NCBI GenBank assembly: GCA_963841995.1
Contig: CAWJEX010000006.1
Coordinates: 1 to 64,000, forward strand
Length of the DNA: 64,000 nt
Reading direction: 5' to 3'
DNA from: DATDPM01 sp963841995
GTDB taxonomy: Bacteria; Pseudomonadota; Alphaproteobacteria; DATDPM01
Positions 43,053-52,544 of this stretch are shown here, piece by piece. The notes under the pieces were generated by a model. It was given only the letters and a program-made list of their open reading frames with translations. It did not search any database and was not told where the DNA came from. The first letter of the stretch is position 1. Each line of letters starts with the position of its first letter. The translations under genes were made by a program, and so were the position numbers.

Positions 43053-45110
43053 TTAGACCTCGAAAACATAGGTGCCGGGGGCAGGTGCCAGCGGCACATA
43101 ATCCTTGTCCGCCGCGCCAAGACCGGGCGGCGCTACTTTTTTGCGTGTGCCGTGGGCTTCCAGCCACTCGACCCAAGCTGGCCACCAGAATCCTTCGATG
43201 CGGGGTGTGGTCGCATACCACGTTTCCGGATCGATGTAACGGCCGCCGCTTTCGCGATGGGACAGGCGGTAGAAGCGGCGCGGATGGCCCGGCTCGCTGA
43301 CGATCCCGGCATTGTGGCCGCCGCTCGTCAGGACAAAGGACACCGGCGCCTCGAACAGCAAGTTGAGCTTGTAGACCGAACGCCAAGGCGCGACATGATC
43401 GGTTTCGGTTCCCACCGCGAAGATCGGCACATGGATATCGGATAAGGCGACCGGCCGGCCCGCCACTTCATACCGCCCTTCCACCAAATCGTTATTGAGG
43501 AACAGCCGGCGCAGATACTCGCTATGCATGCGGTAAGGCATCCGCGTGGCGTCGGCGTTCCAGGCCATAAGATCGGTCATCGGCGTGCGCCGGCCCAGAA
43601 GGTAGTCGTGCACGCCCCGCGACCAAATCAGATCGTTCGATCGCAAAAGCTGAAACGCACCCGACATCTGCTTGGTGTCGAGATAGCCTTGATCCCACAT
43701 CAAATCTTCCAAATAGGCGAGCTGGCTCTCGTCGATGAACAGCATGAGCTCGCCGCCATCGGTGAAATCGACCTGGGTTGTGAGAAGCGAGACGGTGTTG
43801 AAATCGGCCTCTTTGTCATGTCCCATCTGTGCCGCGGCGATCGAAAGCAGCGTGCCGCCCAAGCGGTATCCGACGGCATTGACTTTGCGCTCCGGTACGA
43901 TCGTCTTGACCGCTTCGAGTGCCGGCATGATCCCGAGGCTCAGGTATTCGGCCATGCCGAGGTCGCGATCGTCCGGGCCCGGATTGTGCCACGAGATCAT
44001 GAAGACGGTGTGACCGCGATCGACCAGATATTTGACGAGAGAATTTTGGGGCGAGAGATCGAGAATGTAATATTTCATGATCGGGGCGGGCACGATCAGA
44101 ACCGGCTCGGCGTGAACCTCCGATGTCGCCGGTTTGTATTGGATAAGCTCCATCAACGGGTTCCGGTAAACAACCGCACCGGGCGTCAGAGCCACGCGTT
44201 CGCCCGGCTGAAAGGTCTCGCTGCCGACGGGCGGGCGCCCGGCAACGGCCCGTTCCCAATCCTCAATCAGATTGACGGCGCCTTGCACCAGATTTTTCCC
44301 GCCTTGCTCGATAGTGACCGCCAAGACCTCGGGATTCGTAGCAACGAAATTCGCCGGCGAGACGACGTCGAGAACCTGCCGTGCCGCGAAGGAAACCACT
44401 TGTTCATGGTGGCGGGAAACGCCGTGAACGCCGGTGGTCGCGTTGTGCCACCATTGTTGGGTCAGGAGAAACGATTCGTAAATGAAGCGATAGGGAAGCT
44501 GTTGCCACGCCGGATGATCGAAGCGGCGATCTTGAGCGAGTGGCTCGATACAGGAAGTTTCGGCAGGATCGGCGAGCGCGCGCATCGCGTGAACCGCAAA
44601 TCGTGCGGTCTTGCGCGCGGCCTTCTCGAACAGCGCGGCTTGTTTCCCCGGAGACATCGCCAAGTGAGTCGCCCAATCGAAATAGGCCAATGCCAGGGAC
44701 ACCGGCGAAATCGAGAACGTCGTCTTGCCCAAGGCGGTTTGAACGAGGCGGTCGACGCTCGGCGGCGGCTCGATCGGCTCGCTGGCGCCGGGCGCACGCG
44801 AAGCGGCGGAAGCCTGCGGCGTCGCGCGTCGGGCGGTAAACGCCGACATAAAATCATCCATGCCGGGAAAGATTCGGTCGAATTGCAGTGGCCAGGCAAA
44901 CGGCCAAGTGGCTGCGTCTCTTGGCGCGCCAGCTTGCAGATCCTTACGAACCGAAGATTTGCTGGATTGGGAGTTTTCTGACGGAAGCCCAGATTTAAGG
45001 CCGTCCGAAGCAATACAGCGTGCTCCGGTACCGCTGGGACCGAGGTTCGCTGAGTGGATCGCTTTGTCTTTCGGCGATGACGATCCACCGCCTTGGTAGT
45101 TTTTGGCCAT
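43053..45110 (-). CDS. phaC: class I-like PHA synthase with nucleophile Cys replaced by Arg
   Basis: 685 residues. Poly(3-hydroxyalkanoate) polymerase-like alpha/beta hydrolase: N-terminal PhaC_N region ('VLDVVSPANFVATNPEVLAV'), catalytic Asp in 'GTETDHVAPWRSVYK' and His in 'LTSGGHNAGIVSEPGHP'. The nucleophile elbow, normally G-Y-C-L-G-G-T, reads G-Y-R-L-G-G-T with R416 (codon CGC against TGC, one transition). As written it should not polymerise PHA. Start ATG at 45110; a later ATG at 44861 (MDDFMSAF) is possible. A perfect FNR-type box lies 50 bp upstream. Alternative: a PhaC homologue with another role. Confidence 0.85.
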   Translation of the reverse strand: MAKNYQGGGSSSPKDKAIHSANLGPSGTGARCIASDGLKSGLPSENSQSSKSSVRKDLQAGAPRDAATWPFAWPLQFDRIFPGMDDFMSAFTARRATPQASAASRAPGASEPIEPPPSVDRLVQTALGKTTFSISPVSLALAYFDWATHLAMSPGKQAALFEKAARKTARFAVHAMRALADPAETSCIEPLAQDRRFDHPAWQQLPYRFIYESFLLTQQWWHNATTGVHGVSRHHEQVVSFAARQVLDVVSPANFVATNPEVLAVTIEQGGKNLVQGAVNLIEDWERAVAGRPPVGSETFQPGERVALTPGAVVYRNPLMELIQYKPATSEVHAEPVLIVPAPIMKYYILDLSPQNSLVKYLVDRGHTVFMISWHNPGPDDRDLGMAEYLSLGIMPALEAVKTIVPERKVNAVGYRLGGTLLSIAAAQMGHDKEADFNTVSLLTTQVDFTDGGELMLFIDESQLAYLEDLMWDQGYLDTKQMSGAFQLLRSNDLIWSRGVHDYLLGRRTPMTDLMAWNADATRMPYRMHSEYLRRLFLNNDLVEGRYEVAGRPVALSDIHVPIFAVGTETDHVAPWRSVYKLNLLFEAPVSFVLTSGGHNAGIVSEPGHPRRFYRLSHRESGGRYIDPETWYATTPRIEGFWWPAWVEWLEAHGTRKKVAPPGLGAADKDYVPLAPAPGTYVFEV

Positions 45111-45159
45111 GCGAAAGAATCTCAAATAAAAATTTTAATCGATATAGGGCCGACCGCCA

Positions 45160-45173
45160 TTGATCTGAGTCAA
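45160..45173. promoter_or_regulatory. FNR/FixK-type box upstream of phaC
   Basis: TTGATCTGAGTCAA, perfect TTGA-N6-TCAA, 50 bp before the PHA-synthase start on the minus strand. Confidence 0.7.
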
Positions 45174-45708
45174 TTCATGTTGGTTCGGCAGATCTTTAAA
45201 TATGCACGAACTAATCCCCAAAAGGCATTCTCGACAACGCATTCCCATTATCTGAAAATCTTCTGCCTTGTTCGCACAGTCCAAAGCCTCGCCAACCTGC
45301 TTTAATCGTGGCCAATCGTCGTCAAGCGGATGTGGCATATGCGCATATGGCGTTTCGGGCCATCTGATGACTTTGATCCGGATTTCTACGTGAAATGCAA
45401 CTGTGCAGTTGAGAGGTTGAAACACCTCTTGCGAGGACAGGTTCGTGGAATTCGTCAGCCGCCCACTATCTCGTCGTTTCCTGCGCCTTATAGGTAAATG
45501 GTCACTCGTTGCAGTCTCGCCATCGAGGAAAATAGTGGCATGGTTCGCGCTAGTCTCCTGATCCCGAAGTTTGGCGGAATTGGGCTTGGGTATTCATTGT
45601 CTTTAGCGTTGCGAGGCAGAAGTGCTTGGTGCTTGCCAGGATGGAGGGCCCGACGTCGGGGTTGCCTAGTCCAGGCTGTGGTACGATCCTGAATCCAGGG
45701 GTCGTTTC
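45174..45708. other. intergenic, no gene recognised
   Basis: Several short open frames without recognisable features. Probably holds the promoter of the L,D-transpeptidase gene. Confidence 0.4.
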
Positions 45709-46246
45709 ATGCTGGGCACGGTCAAAGGCTGGGTAGTGGGGCAGGGGCTGGCAATCATTGCCGCAGCAGCGGTTGTAAACGCTCACAACGCCAATGCCGC
45801 GGTTCAGCTTCCGGCCGGCCTCAAGGCTGACCGGCTCCTTGTCCTCAAATCCAAACACGTCTTGCTGATCCTCAACGGGGGCACCGTTCTTGACACATTT
45901 CGCGTGGCACCTGGCCGAGATCCGGTGCGGCCGAAGAATCGGGCCGGTGACGGCCGCACGCCCGAAGGTCATTACGTTTTGGATTGGCGGAATGCGAAAA
46001 GCCGGTTTTACCGTTCGATTCATATCTCCTATCCCGACGCCAGTGACATTAAACAGGCGCGGCATCTGAATGTATCTCCGGGCGGCGATATCATGTATCC
46101 ACGGTTTGCCGAAAGGCGCCGAGGAGATCGGAACCGATCAAACAAAATGGGATTGGACGGACGGTTGTATCGCGGTCTCTAATTCAGAAATGGATGAGAT
46201 CTGGCGTCTTGTCGACGACGGCACGCCCATCGATATCCTTCCTTAA
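45709..46246 (+). pseudogene. L,D-transpeptidase (YkuD), one frame break
   Basis: About 178 residues if repaired. The N-terminus is a signal peptide or anchor (VVGQGLAIIAAAAVVNAHNA); the YkuD domain starts 'ADRLLVLKSKHVLLILNGGT' and 'GDGRTPEGHYVLDWRNAKSR'. An extra T near 46097 turns 'IMIHGLPKGAEEIG' out of frame; the catalytic 'DWTDGCIAVSNSEM' follows in the new frame to the stop at 46246. Such enzymes make 3-3 crosslinks in peptidoglycan or attach lipoproteins. The break precedes the active-site Cys, so the product would be inactive. A lipoprotein gene follows. Confidence 0.8.
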
Positions 46247-46257
46247 ATATTCTTCAT

Positions 46258-46271
46258 TTGATCTGGATCAT
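46258..46271. promoter_or_regulatory. imperfect FNR/FixK-type box
   Basis: TTGATCTGGATCAT, one mismatch to TTGAT-N4-ATCAA, about 125 bp before the lipoprotein start. Confidence 0.4.
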
Positions 46272-46396
46272 TACGAGCCGCCTCGCGCGGCTCTATTTTT
46301 TTATGAATGCCGCTTCGGGGCTCATCGAGCCAATCCGGCTCGGGATGAAGTCGCAACGAACGCTCGATGGATGTCAGAAAAATCGGAGGCCAGTCA

Positions 46397-46726
46397 ATGA
46401 AATCGTTTCTTGTTCAAGCAAAGCCGTTGATCCTGGTTCTGCCGCTGCTCTTTCTCGGAGCATGCGCAAGCCAGAAGGACATAGACGCGTTACGCAGCGA
46501 CGTCCAATCGCTGAAATCCGAAGTCGCCAAGGCAGAGAGCGCCGCAGCGTCCGCTCAGCAGAGCGCGGCAGCGGCTAAATCGGCGGCCAAGAATTCCGCC
46601 GACAGCGCGACAGCGTCGGCGGATGCCGCGCAGAAGGCGGCGGCGGATGCGAAGGCCGCGAGCGATCGCGCTCAGGCCGCGGCCGACAAAGCCGATCGGA
46701 TCTTCGGCCAGAAGCTGCGCAAATAA
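46397..46726 (+). CDS. Lpp-like alanine-rich lipoprotein
   Basis: 109 residues. A signal sequence with lipobox 'LLFLGAC' gives lipidation at C23. The mature part is a long Ala/Lys/Asp heptad region ('VAKAESAAASAQQSAAAAKS', 'ADAAQKAAADAKAASDRAQA') predicted to form a coiled-coil trimer like the outer-membrane Lpp, ending 'GQKLRK', whose terminal Lys could be crosslinked to peptidoglycan. Placement between two L,D-transpeptidase genes fits that reaction. CGGAGGC precedes the ATG. Intact. Confidence 0.82.
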   Translation: MKSFLVQAKPLILVLPLLFLGACASQKDIDALRSDVQSLKSEVAKAESAAASAQQSAAAAKSAAKNSADSATASADAAQKAAADAKAASDRAQAAADKADRIFGQKLRK

Positions 46727-46781
46727 ATGGTGATTGCGGCGACGGGAGCTGCCCGGTCACGGGCAGTGCCCGACGCCGGCT

Positions 46782-47345
46782 TCATCGCGTGACTCGCTCG
46801 GGAATGCCGCTACGCTCTTTGGCGATCTCAAGCACGCGATCCCAGCCCACACGGTCCACTTTGGAACCGGCGACGCTCCTGACCAGTTGATCGAGCCCGT
46901 CGATGGCTTCGGGCGCGAATGTGCCGCGCTCCTCGATTTGGTCGATTTTTGCCGGGCTCGGATGGACTTCGAGGAATAGGTCGTTTCCAACCCAGCCGAG
47001 CTTGATCGGTTGGTTGACGACGGTTACCGGCGTTCCAATCGCGACGCGCTGGAAGAGCGCTGCGATGTCTTCGGGATAAAGGCGGATGCAGCCGTGACTG
47101 ACCCGGCGGCCGACGCCGGCCGGCTTGTTGGTTCCGTGAAATCGGTCAGCCCGGCCAGCCGAGATAGACCGCATAGTCGCCGAGCGGATTATCGGGACCG
47201 GGCGGAATCGCCGCCGGCAATTCGGGTTTCTCCTCGCGAATCGAAGGCGGCGGGAATAACGGAAGGGGCGGGCAAAAGTTGTGCGCCTATTCACACCTCT
47301 GCGGGTTTGGTACCACGAGCCTGCGGGTCAAGGGATGCAATGCCT
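46782..47345 (-). pseudogene. L,D-transpeptidase, frameshifted and internally deleted
   Basis: The C-terminal part is well preserved: 'GTNKPAGVGRRVSHGCIRLY' with the catalytic Cys in SHGCIRL, then 'GTPVTVVNQPIKLGWVGNDL'. Just upstream the frame breaks near 47150 (..DNPLGDYAVYLGWPG). Earlier remnants (SIREEKPELPAAIPPG; RRLVVPN) show that much of the N-terminal YkuD region is missing. Different subgroup (ErfK/YbiS-like) from the other copy. Confidence 0.75.
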
Positions 47346-47430
47346 ATTTCTCTAATCCAATAACGAGCAGGCAACGCCCATGGCCGCGCCCTACGAAGAA
47401 TGCATCGCTTCGTTCCATGCAAAGTGATTA

Positions 47431-47880
47431 TTATCCGCATCGCACCGAAAGGACCGGAATGTTCGACGTGCGGAGTACGCGTTCGGCAACGCTGCCCAAC
47501 ATCAAATGGGCAAGTCCTGTTCGCCCGTGAGTCCCAATGACAATTAAATCTGCACCGAGATCCTTTGTGGCCTGCACAATTTCCACGTAGGGAATTCCTT
47601 CGCGGAGGCGCGTTACGATCTTGATGCCGTGAGTCTCGATGTTACTGACAAACTCTGCCAATTGCTTCTGCAATTGGTCCTCAATGACGGCCTCGAAATC
47701 CCTCAACTGCTCGGCCAAGCCACGAGTTATTTGCGCTATTGCGGCTGCCGGCAATTGATATACGTTAAGGACGTGCAGTCCTGTCTTTAGACGTTCTGCG
47801 AGATCGAGGGCTGTTTCAAATGCATGGCGTGATGGTTTCGAGAAATCGATAGGGCAAAGAATAAGCCGATAGTTGGTCAT
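47431..47880 (-). CDS. universal stress protein (UspA family)
   Basis: 149 residues, single UspA domain: start 'YRLILCPIDFSKPSRHAFET' and C-terminal ATP-binding motif 'VIGTHGRTGLAHLMLGSVAE' (G-x2-G-x9-G-S). Cytoplasmic; probably binds ATP. Intact. Upstream GAGGAAAC is the ribosome binding site. No FNR-type box seen upstream. Confidence 0.9.
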   Translation of the reverse strand: MTNYRLILCPIDFSKPSRHAFETALDLAERLKTGLHVLNVYQLPAAAIAQITRGLAEQLRDFEAVIEDQLQKQLAEFVSNIETHGIKIVTRLREGIPYVEIVQATKDLGADLIVIGTHGRTGLAHLMLGSVAERVLRTSNIPVLSVRCG

Positions 47881-48519
47881 GGTTTCCTCCCATGCGATCC
47901 GCGAAGATTAGGAAATTGCAAGGCCAAACTCAATGGCTGGCCACAGGCACAATTTCAGCCACGGCATGCAGCAATGGGGTCAGTCACATGAATGCCGGGC
48001 CGCCATGCATGACTATTGCCTGAAAGCCGGCTTCGATCATCTAGTTGCGCGTAGCCCCGGAATGCGCCGCATTGCGACTGTGAAATGCAATGCGCCATTC
48101 CCACTCCGCCACTACCGACAGCGCGGCATTGACCTCGCGCGAAAGACAAATCTCTGCTGCCGAGAGCGCCCACCGTTCGGACGACGCCGTGTGCTTGATG
48201 AGCGCCATGTTTCCGTCTGCCGCAAGCGCCGACGGAAAGAGGGCTCCCGAGCTTCTTGACCAAAATGGAGTGAAGGCCACACCAGCACATTGCGCCAGAT
48301 CAACCACGGCAGATCGTCCGGCGGTGGTGTCCGTGCCAAAAACCTCATTCCGTATGGTCGAACTGAGGTTCTTAGGGCCTATTTTGCATGCCGATCGACA
48401 AGGCCTTGAGTTAGATCAAGGAGTTCGATACTGCTGCAAGCCGATAATATATTTGATGAAGTTCCATGCGAGAGTAAATCTTAACTACCATGCGGCCCTT
48501 ACAGCCGCGGCGTTTGGTA
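47881..48519. other. intergenic between Usp and the export operon
   Basis: No gene recognised on either strand. It carries the FNR-type box at 48406-48419, about 100 bp before the hlyD start. Confidence 0.45.
48406..48419. promoter_or_regulatory. FNR/FixK-type box upstream of the export operon
   Basis: TTGAGTTAGATCAA, perfect TTGA-N6-TCAA, about 100 bp before hlyD. Confidence 0.65.
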
Positions 48520-49504
48520 ATGGCAGATAAGAAAGCCGTAGCTCTTTTCGCCGTTTTTCTCGTCGCCGGCGGCGGGGCGTACCGTTGGGCCGATAAATGG
48601 GAGGATTGGCTCGGCCTATCGAAGCCGAGCAATGAGCTTATCGTATCGGGCAACATCGAAGCCCACGAAAGCGTTCTCGGCTTCAAAACCGTGCAATCCC
48701 GAATCGTCGAGTTGCCTTTCGATGAAGGGCAATCAGTCAAGGCCGGAACTCTGATTGCCCGGGTTGATGACGCGGATTATCAGCAACAGGTTGCGATTGC
48801 GGAATCCTTGCTTGAAGTACAGCAGCATCAACTCGATACGGCAGAACAAAATCTCGTTGCGGCTCAGAAGACCATCGTCAGCGACCAAGCCGATGTCGCG
48901 ATGAAAAAGCTGGACAATGATCGGTACCAGGAGCTTTGGAGCCACGGCAACGCAACAACCCAAGCGCGGGACCAAGCCGCAACGGCACTGAAGCAAGCGC
49001 AGGCCGCTCTCGGTCGCGATCAGGCACTGGCAGTCGCAGCCGACAGCAGCGTCAATCTCGCCAAATCGAGTATCAAGAATGCCGAGGAATCCCTGAAAAT
49101 GGCTGTGATCGTCCTCGATTACACGACGCTCACGGCACCCTTCGACGGCGTCATCCTCGTTCGTCAGGCGGAGCTGGGTGAAATCGTCCAGCCGGGCACG
49201 CCAGTTGCGACACTGGCGGATCTCGATCACGTTTGGCTGCGGGCCTATATCAACGAGACCGACATTAGCCGGGTCCGCCTCGGCACCTCGGCGACCGTCA
49301 CCACCGATACTTATCCGGGGAAGAAGTACCCGGGGCGCATCTCCTTTATCGCGTCAGAGGCCGAATTCACGCCAAAGACCGTCGAGAACTCATACCGAGC
49401 GGGTGACGCTCGTTTACCGAATCAAAATCGATATCGACAATCCGACACACGAACTCGTCCCCGGCATGCCCGCGGACGCAAAGATTGATCTCCCGCCGCT
49501 ATGA
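48520..49504 (+). pseudogene. HlyD-family membrane fusion protein, one frame break
   Basis: Periplasmic adaptor of about 328 residues if repaired. N-terminal anchor (AVALFAVFLVAGGGAYRWAD), lipoyl-like halves 'VSGNIEAHESVLGFKTVQSR' and 'LTAPFDGVILVRQAELGEIV', long coiled coil between, then the barrel 'LRAYINETDISRVRLGTSAT'. Near 49390 an extra A moves the last 38 residues (ERVTLVYRIKIDIDNPTHEL) into another frame. The end overlaps the first ABC gene by ATGA. YbhG/EmrA-type role in export. ATG at 48490 is an alternative start. Confidence 0.85.
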
Positions 49505-50442
49505 ACGTGCGATCCGTTGCGGCAATTGAGGCTCACGGTCTAATCAAGTGCTTCGGCGGCGTGCGTGCCGCCGAGAACATCGATTTTTCGATCGAGCGCG
49601 GAGAAATATTCGGTCTTGTTGGTCCGGACGGTGCCGGTAAGACGACGGTGATGCGCATGCTGGCCGCAGTGATGCGGCCCGATTCCGGCACGATTTTCAT
49701 CGACGGGGTCGACGTGATTGCGGACCCGGAGCGTGCGAAGCGGCATCTGAGCTACATGCCGCAACGCTTTGGCCTTTACGAAGACCTGACGGTTGACGAG
49801 AACATCCGCTTTTACGCCGATCTTTTTGAGGTTCCGCGGGCGTTGCGCGAAGAGCGTGTCGCTCCCTTGCTTGCCGCTTCAAATATGGAGGAATTTCGCC
49901 GCCGCCTCGCCGGGCAACTTTCTGGCGGCATGAAACAGAAATTGGGGCTCATCTGCGCGCTCATTCATACGCCGAAGGTGCTTTTGCTCGACGAGCCGAC
50001 GACGGGTGTCGATCCCGTATCGCGTCGCGACTTTTGGCGCGTTCTCTATTCCCTGCGTGAGACGGGCGTCACCATCCTCATCTCGACGGCCTATCTCGAC
50101 GAAGCTGAGCGTTGCACACGCCTCGTTCTATTGCATCACGGCCATCAAAAGTATTGCGATACGCCACGCCGACTTAAGGAGCAAATGCCCGGGGCGCTAA
50201 TCAGAATCATCTCGACGCAAGCGCGTGCAGCGCGGGATATCGTCGCCCAGGTCGAAGGCGTGTCGGGCATCTTGCTGGTGGGGGACGGCGTGCACGCCGT
50301 CGTGGACGATGATACCCGCCGCATTCCTCAATTGCGCGACGCTTTGCAGACAGCGGACATTTCCTTCACGCAAATCGTCAAGGCAGAACCGAGCATCGAG
50401 GACCTGTTCGTAGCGCTCTTGAAAGAGAAGGGACGCGGATGA
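49501..50442 (+). CDS. ABC transporter ATPase (YbhF/DrrA-like), first copy
   Basis: 313 residues. Walker A 'GPDGAGKTT', Q-loop in 'LSYMPQRFGLYEDLTV', signature 'LSGGMKQKLGL', Walker B 'VLLLDEPTTGVD' and the H-loop position occupied by 'ILISTAYLDEA' (Ala instead of His). The replaced switch His suggests that this half may be weakly hydrolytic. C-terminal 85 residues form a DrrA-type extension. Overlaps neighbours by ATGA on both sides. Intact. Confidence 0.9.
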   Translation: MNVRSVAAIEAHGLIKCFGGVRAAENIDFSIERGEIFGLVGPDGAGKTTVMRMLAAVMRPDSGTIFIDGVDVIADPERAKRHLSYMPQRFGLYEDLTVDENIRFYADLFEVPRALREERVAPLLAASNMEEFRRRLAGQLSGGMKQKLGLICALIHTPKVLLLDEPTTGVDPVSRRDFWRVLYSLRETGVTILISTAYLDEAERCTRLVLLHHGHQKYCDTPRRLKEQMPGALIRIISTQARAARDIVAQVEGVSGILLVGDGVHAVVDDDTRRIPQLRDALQTADISFTQIVKAEPSIEDLFVALLKEKGRG

Positions 50443-51404
50443 CCGACGGCGAACCCGACACCGCACCGATCATAGCCGAGCGGCTCGTTAAGCGCTTCGG
50501 AGCGTTCACGGCGGTTGACGATGTTAGCTTCAGTATTGGCCGCGGCGAGATCGTCGGCTTCATCGGTCCAAATGGCGCCGGAAAATCGACCACGATTCGG
50601 ATCCTGTGTGGGCTGTTGACACCCACCGAGGGCAAAGCTTTTGTCGCTGGCATCGATGTCGCTCGCAATCCCGAAGAGGTGCGTGAGCACATTGGATACA
50701 TGTCGCAAAAGTTTTCGCTCTACGCCGACCTCACGGTCATTGAGAATTTGCGCTTTTTCGGTGGCATTTATCGAGTGCCGAAGGCGCTGCTGACCGAGCG
50801 TATCGGTTTTGCCATTGAGATGGCGGGGCTGAATGGTCGCGAGAATGCCTTGGTCGCCGAGCTCGCGGGCGGTTGGAAGCAGCGTCTTGCCTTGGGTTGT
50901 GCCATTCTTCATCGTCCGCCGATTCTCTTTCTCGACGAACCAACCTCGGGCGTCGATCCGGAATCGCGGCGGCGGTTTTGGGATCTCATCCACGCCCTCT
51001 CGGACGACGGGGTCACCGTCCTGGTCTCGACGCATTACATGGATGAAGCAGAGTATTGCAACCGCGTGGCCCTCATCGATCGCGGCCGCTTGATCGACAT
51101 GGCAAGTCCGGTGGCACTTCGACAGCGGCAATTAGGTGGTGACCTCCTATTGCTCGAATGCGAGCAACTGGGCTCTGTCATCGCGGCACTTCAGGAGGCG
51201 GGTGGCGTGCGCGATGTCGCTGCCTTCGGCAATTCCCTTCATATTCTGGTTGACGATGCCGCCAAGGAGTTTGAGGCGCTACCACGTTTCTTGGCAGAAC
51301 GCGGGCTGAACGTCAGCCGCATCCAACGGATCGAGCCGACTTTGGAGGACGTCTTTGTGCATTTGGTTGGTGCTAAACCGGCGCTCGCCGGAATCCGGCC
51401 ATGA
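50439..51404 (+). CDS. ABC transporter ATPase (YbhF/DrrA-like), second copy
   Basis: 321 residues. Walker A 'GPNGAGKSTTIRIL', signature degenerate as 'LAGGWKQRLAL' (Ser to Ala), Walker B 'ILFLDEPTSGVD' and canonical H-loop 'VLVSTHYMDEA'. Together with the first copy each ATPase has one imperfect element, so they may form an asymmetric heterodimer; that is inference. In E. coli YbhF the two halves are fused. Intact. Confidence 0.9.
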   Translation: MTDGEPDTAPIIAERLVKRFGAFTAVDDVSFSIGRGEIVGFIGPNGAGKSTTIRILCGLLTPTEGKAFVAGIDVARNPEEVREHIGYMSQKFSLYADLTVIENLRFFGGIYRVPKALLTERIGFAIEMAGLNGRENALVAELAGGWKQRLALGCAILHRPPILFLDEPTSGVDPESRRRFWDLIHALSDDGVTVLVSTHYMDEAEYCNRVALIDRGRLIDMASPVALRQRQLGGDLLLLECEQLGSVIAALQEAGGVRDVAAFGNSLHILVDDAAKEFEALPRFLAERGLNVSRIQRIEPTLEDVFVHLVGAKPALAGIRP

Positions 51405-52538
51405 GATTACGGCGTCTCAAGGCCATTGCGACCAAAGAGCTGCTCCAGATTTGGCGCGATCCCCGCAGCCTCATGATCGCGCTGTTGATGCCTTTTATGC
51501 AAATGATCCTGCTCGGCTACGGCGTCAATCTCGACGTTAAACATCTGCCCGTCTGCACCTTCGACCGCGAAAACAGTCAGAACAGTCAATCTTTGCTGAA
51601 ACAGTTCCAAGCATCCCAATATTTCTCGATCGTTCATGTCCTGCACACCTATCGCGATCTTACAACAGCCCTCGATCGCGGAGATTGCCGGCTAGCCATC
51701 GTTGTCCCAAACGATTTCACCGAACGCTTGAGCGACGCGGGTCATAGCTCGGTCCAGGCCATCGTCGATGGCACCGACGATAACACCGCCAATATCGCGA
51801 TCGGCTATGCGACGGCGGTCGTCGCCGGTTTTTCGAGCAATGTGCAGCTTGACGCGGCCAGTGCTCAGGGCAATCCGGTGTTGCCGAGTTCAACCGGTGC
51901 TTGTTCAGTCGCGCGTCTGGTTTAACGAGGACCTGGAAAGCCGGGATTTCATCATTCCCGGCATTGTTGCGCTCATCATGGCCCTCGTCGGCGCCCAGTT
52001 GACTTCGCTGACGATCTCCCGGGAATGGGAGCGCGGGACCATGGAACTGCTGATTTCGACGCCGGTGACGCCAATCGAAATGATGTTGGGAAAGCTGATC
52101 CCTTATTTCGCCATCGGGCTGCTCGATGCGGTTTTCTGCCTCGTCTTTGCGGTCTTCTGGTTCGATGTCCCTTTCCGCGGCACGCTGGTGACGCTTTTCT
52201 TGACCACATCACTCTTTCTAATCGTCGTTCTTGGCATCGGATACCTGATCTCGACGGCGATTCGCAGCCAAGTCGGCGCGGCTCAGATCGGCCTTTTGGT
52301 GACCCTGCTGCCGACTTCGCTACTCTCCGGCTACGCGTTCCCGATCGATCAGATGCCGCCGGCGGTACAAGCCGTCACTTATCTCGTCTTTGCGCGCTAT
52401 TACGTGACGATCCTGAAAGCGGTATTTCTCAAGGGATCGGGGATTTTGGACCTTTGGGCGCCAATCTCGGCGATGATTATCTACGCCGTAGTGATTGCGT
52501 TTTTAGCTGCCCGGGCTTTTCGCAAGACCTTGGATTGA
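51401..52538 (+). pseudogene. ABC-2 type permease (YbhS-like), one frame break
   Basis: About 378 residues if repaired. First frame: 'ATKELLQIWRDPRSLMIALL' (first membrane helix) and the large periplasmic loop to '..NVQLDAASAQGNP'. Near 51870 a +1 shift leads to 'VLVQSRVWFNEDLESRDFII', then five membrane helices and 'LLSGYAFPIDQMPPAVQAVT'. ABC2_membrane_3 family. The operon order (HlyD, ATPase, ATPase, permease, permease) matches ybhGFSR-type drug/cation efflux systems. Confidence 0.85.
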
Positions 52539-52544
52539 GCGGCC

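Noticed and set aside
43524..44981. 485-codon plus-strand open frame
   Set aside because: Antisense shadow of the PHA synthase gene; composition (His/Arg/Gly-rich, no domain) is not protein-like.
47955..48348. Overlapping minus-strand frames upstream of hlyD
   Set aside because: No recognisable motif, competing frames and no ribosome binding site.
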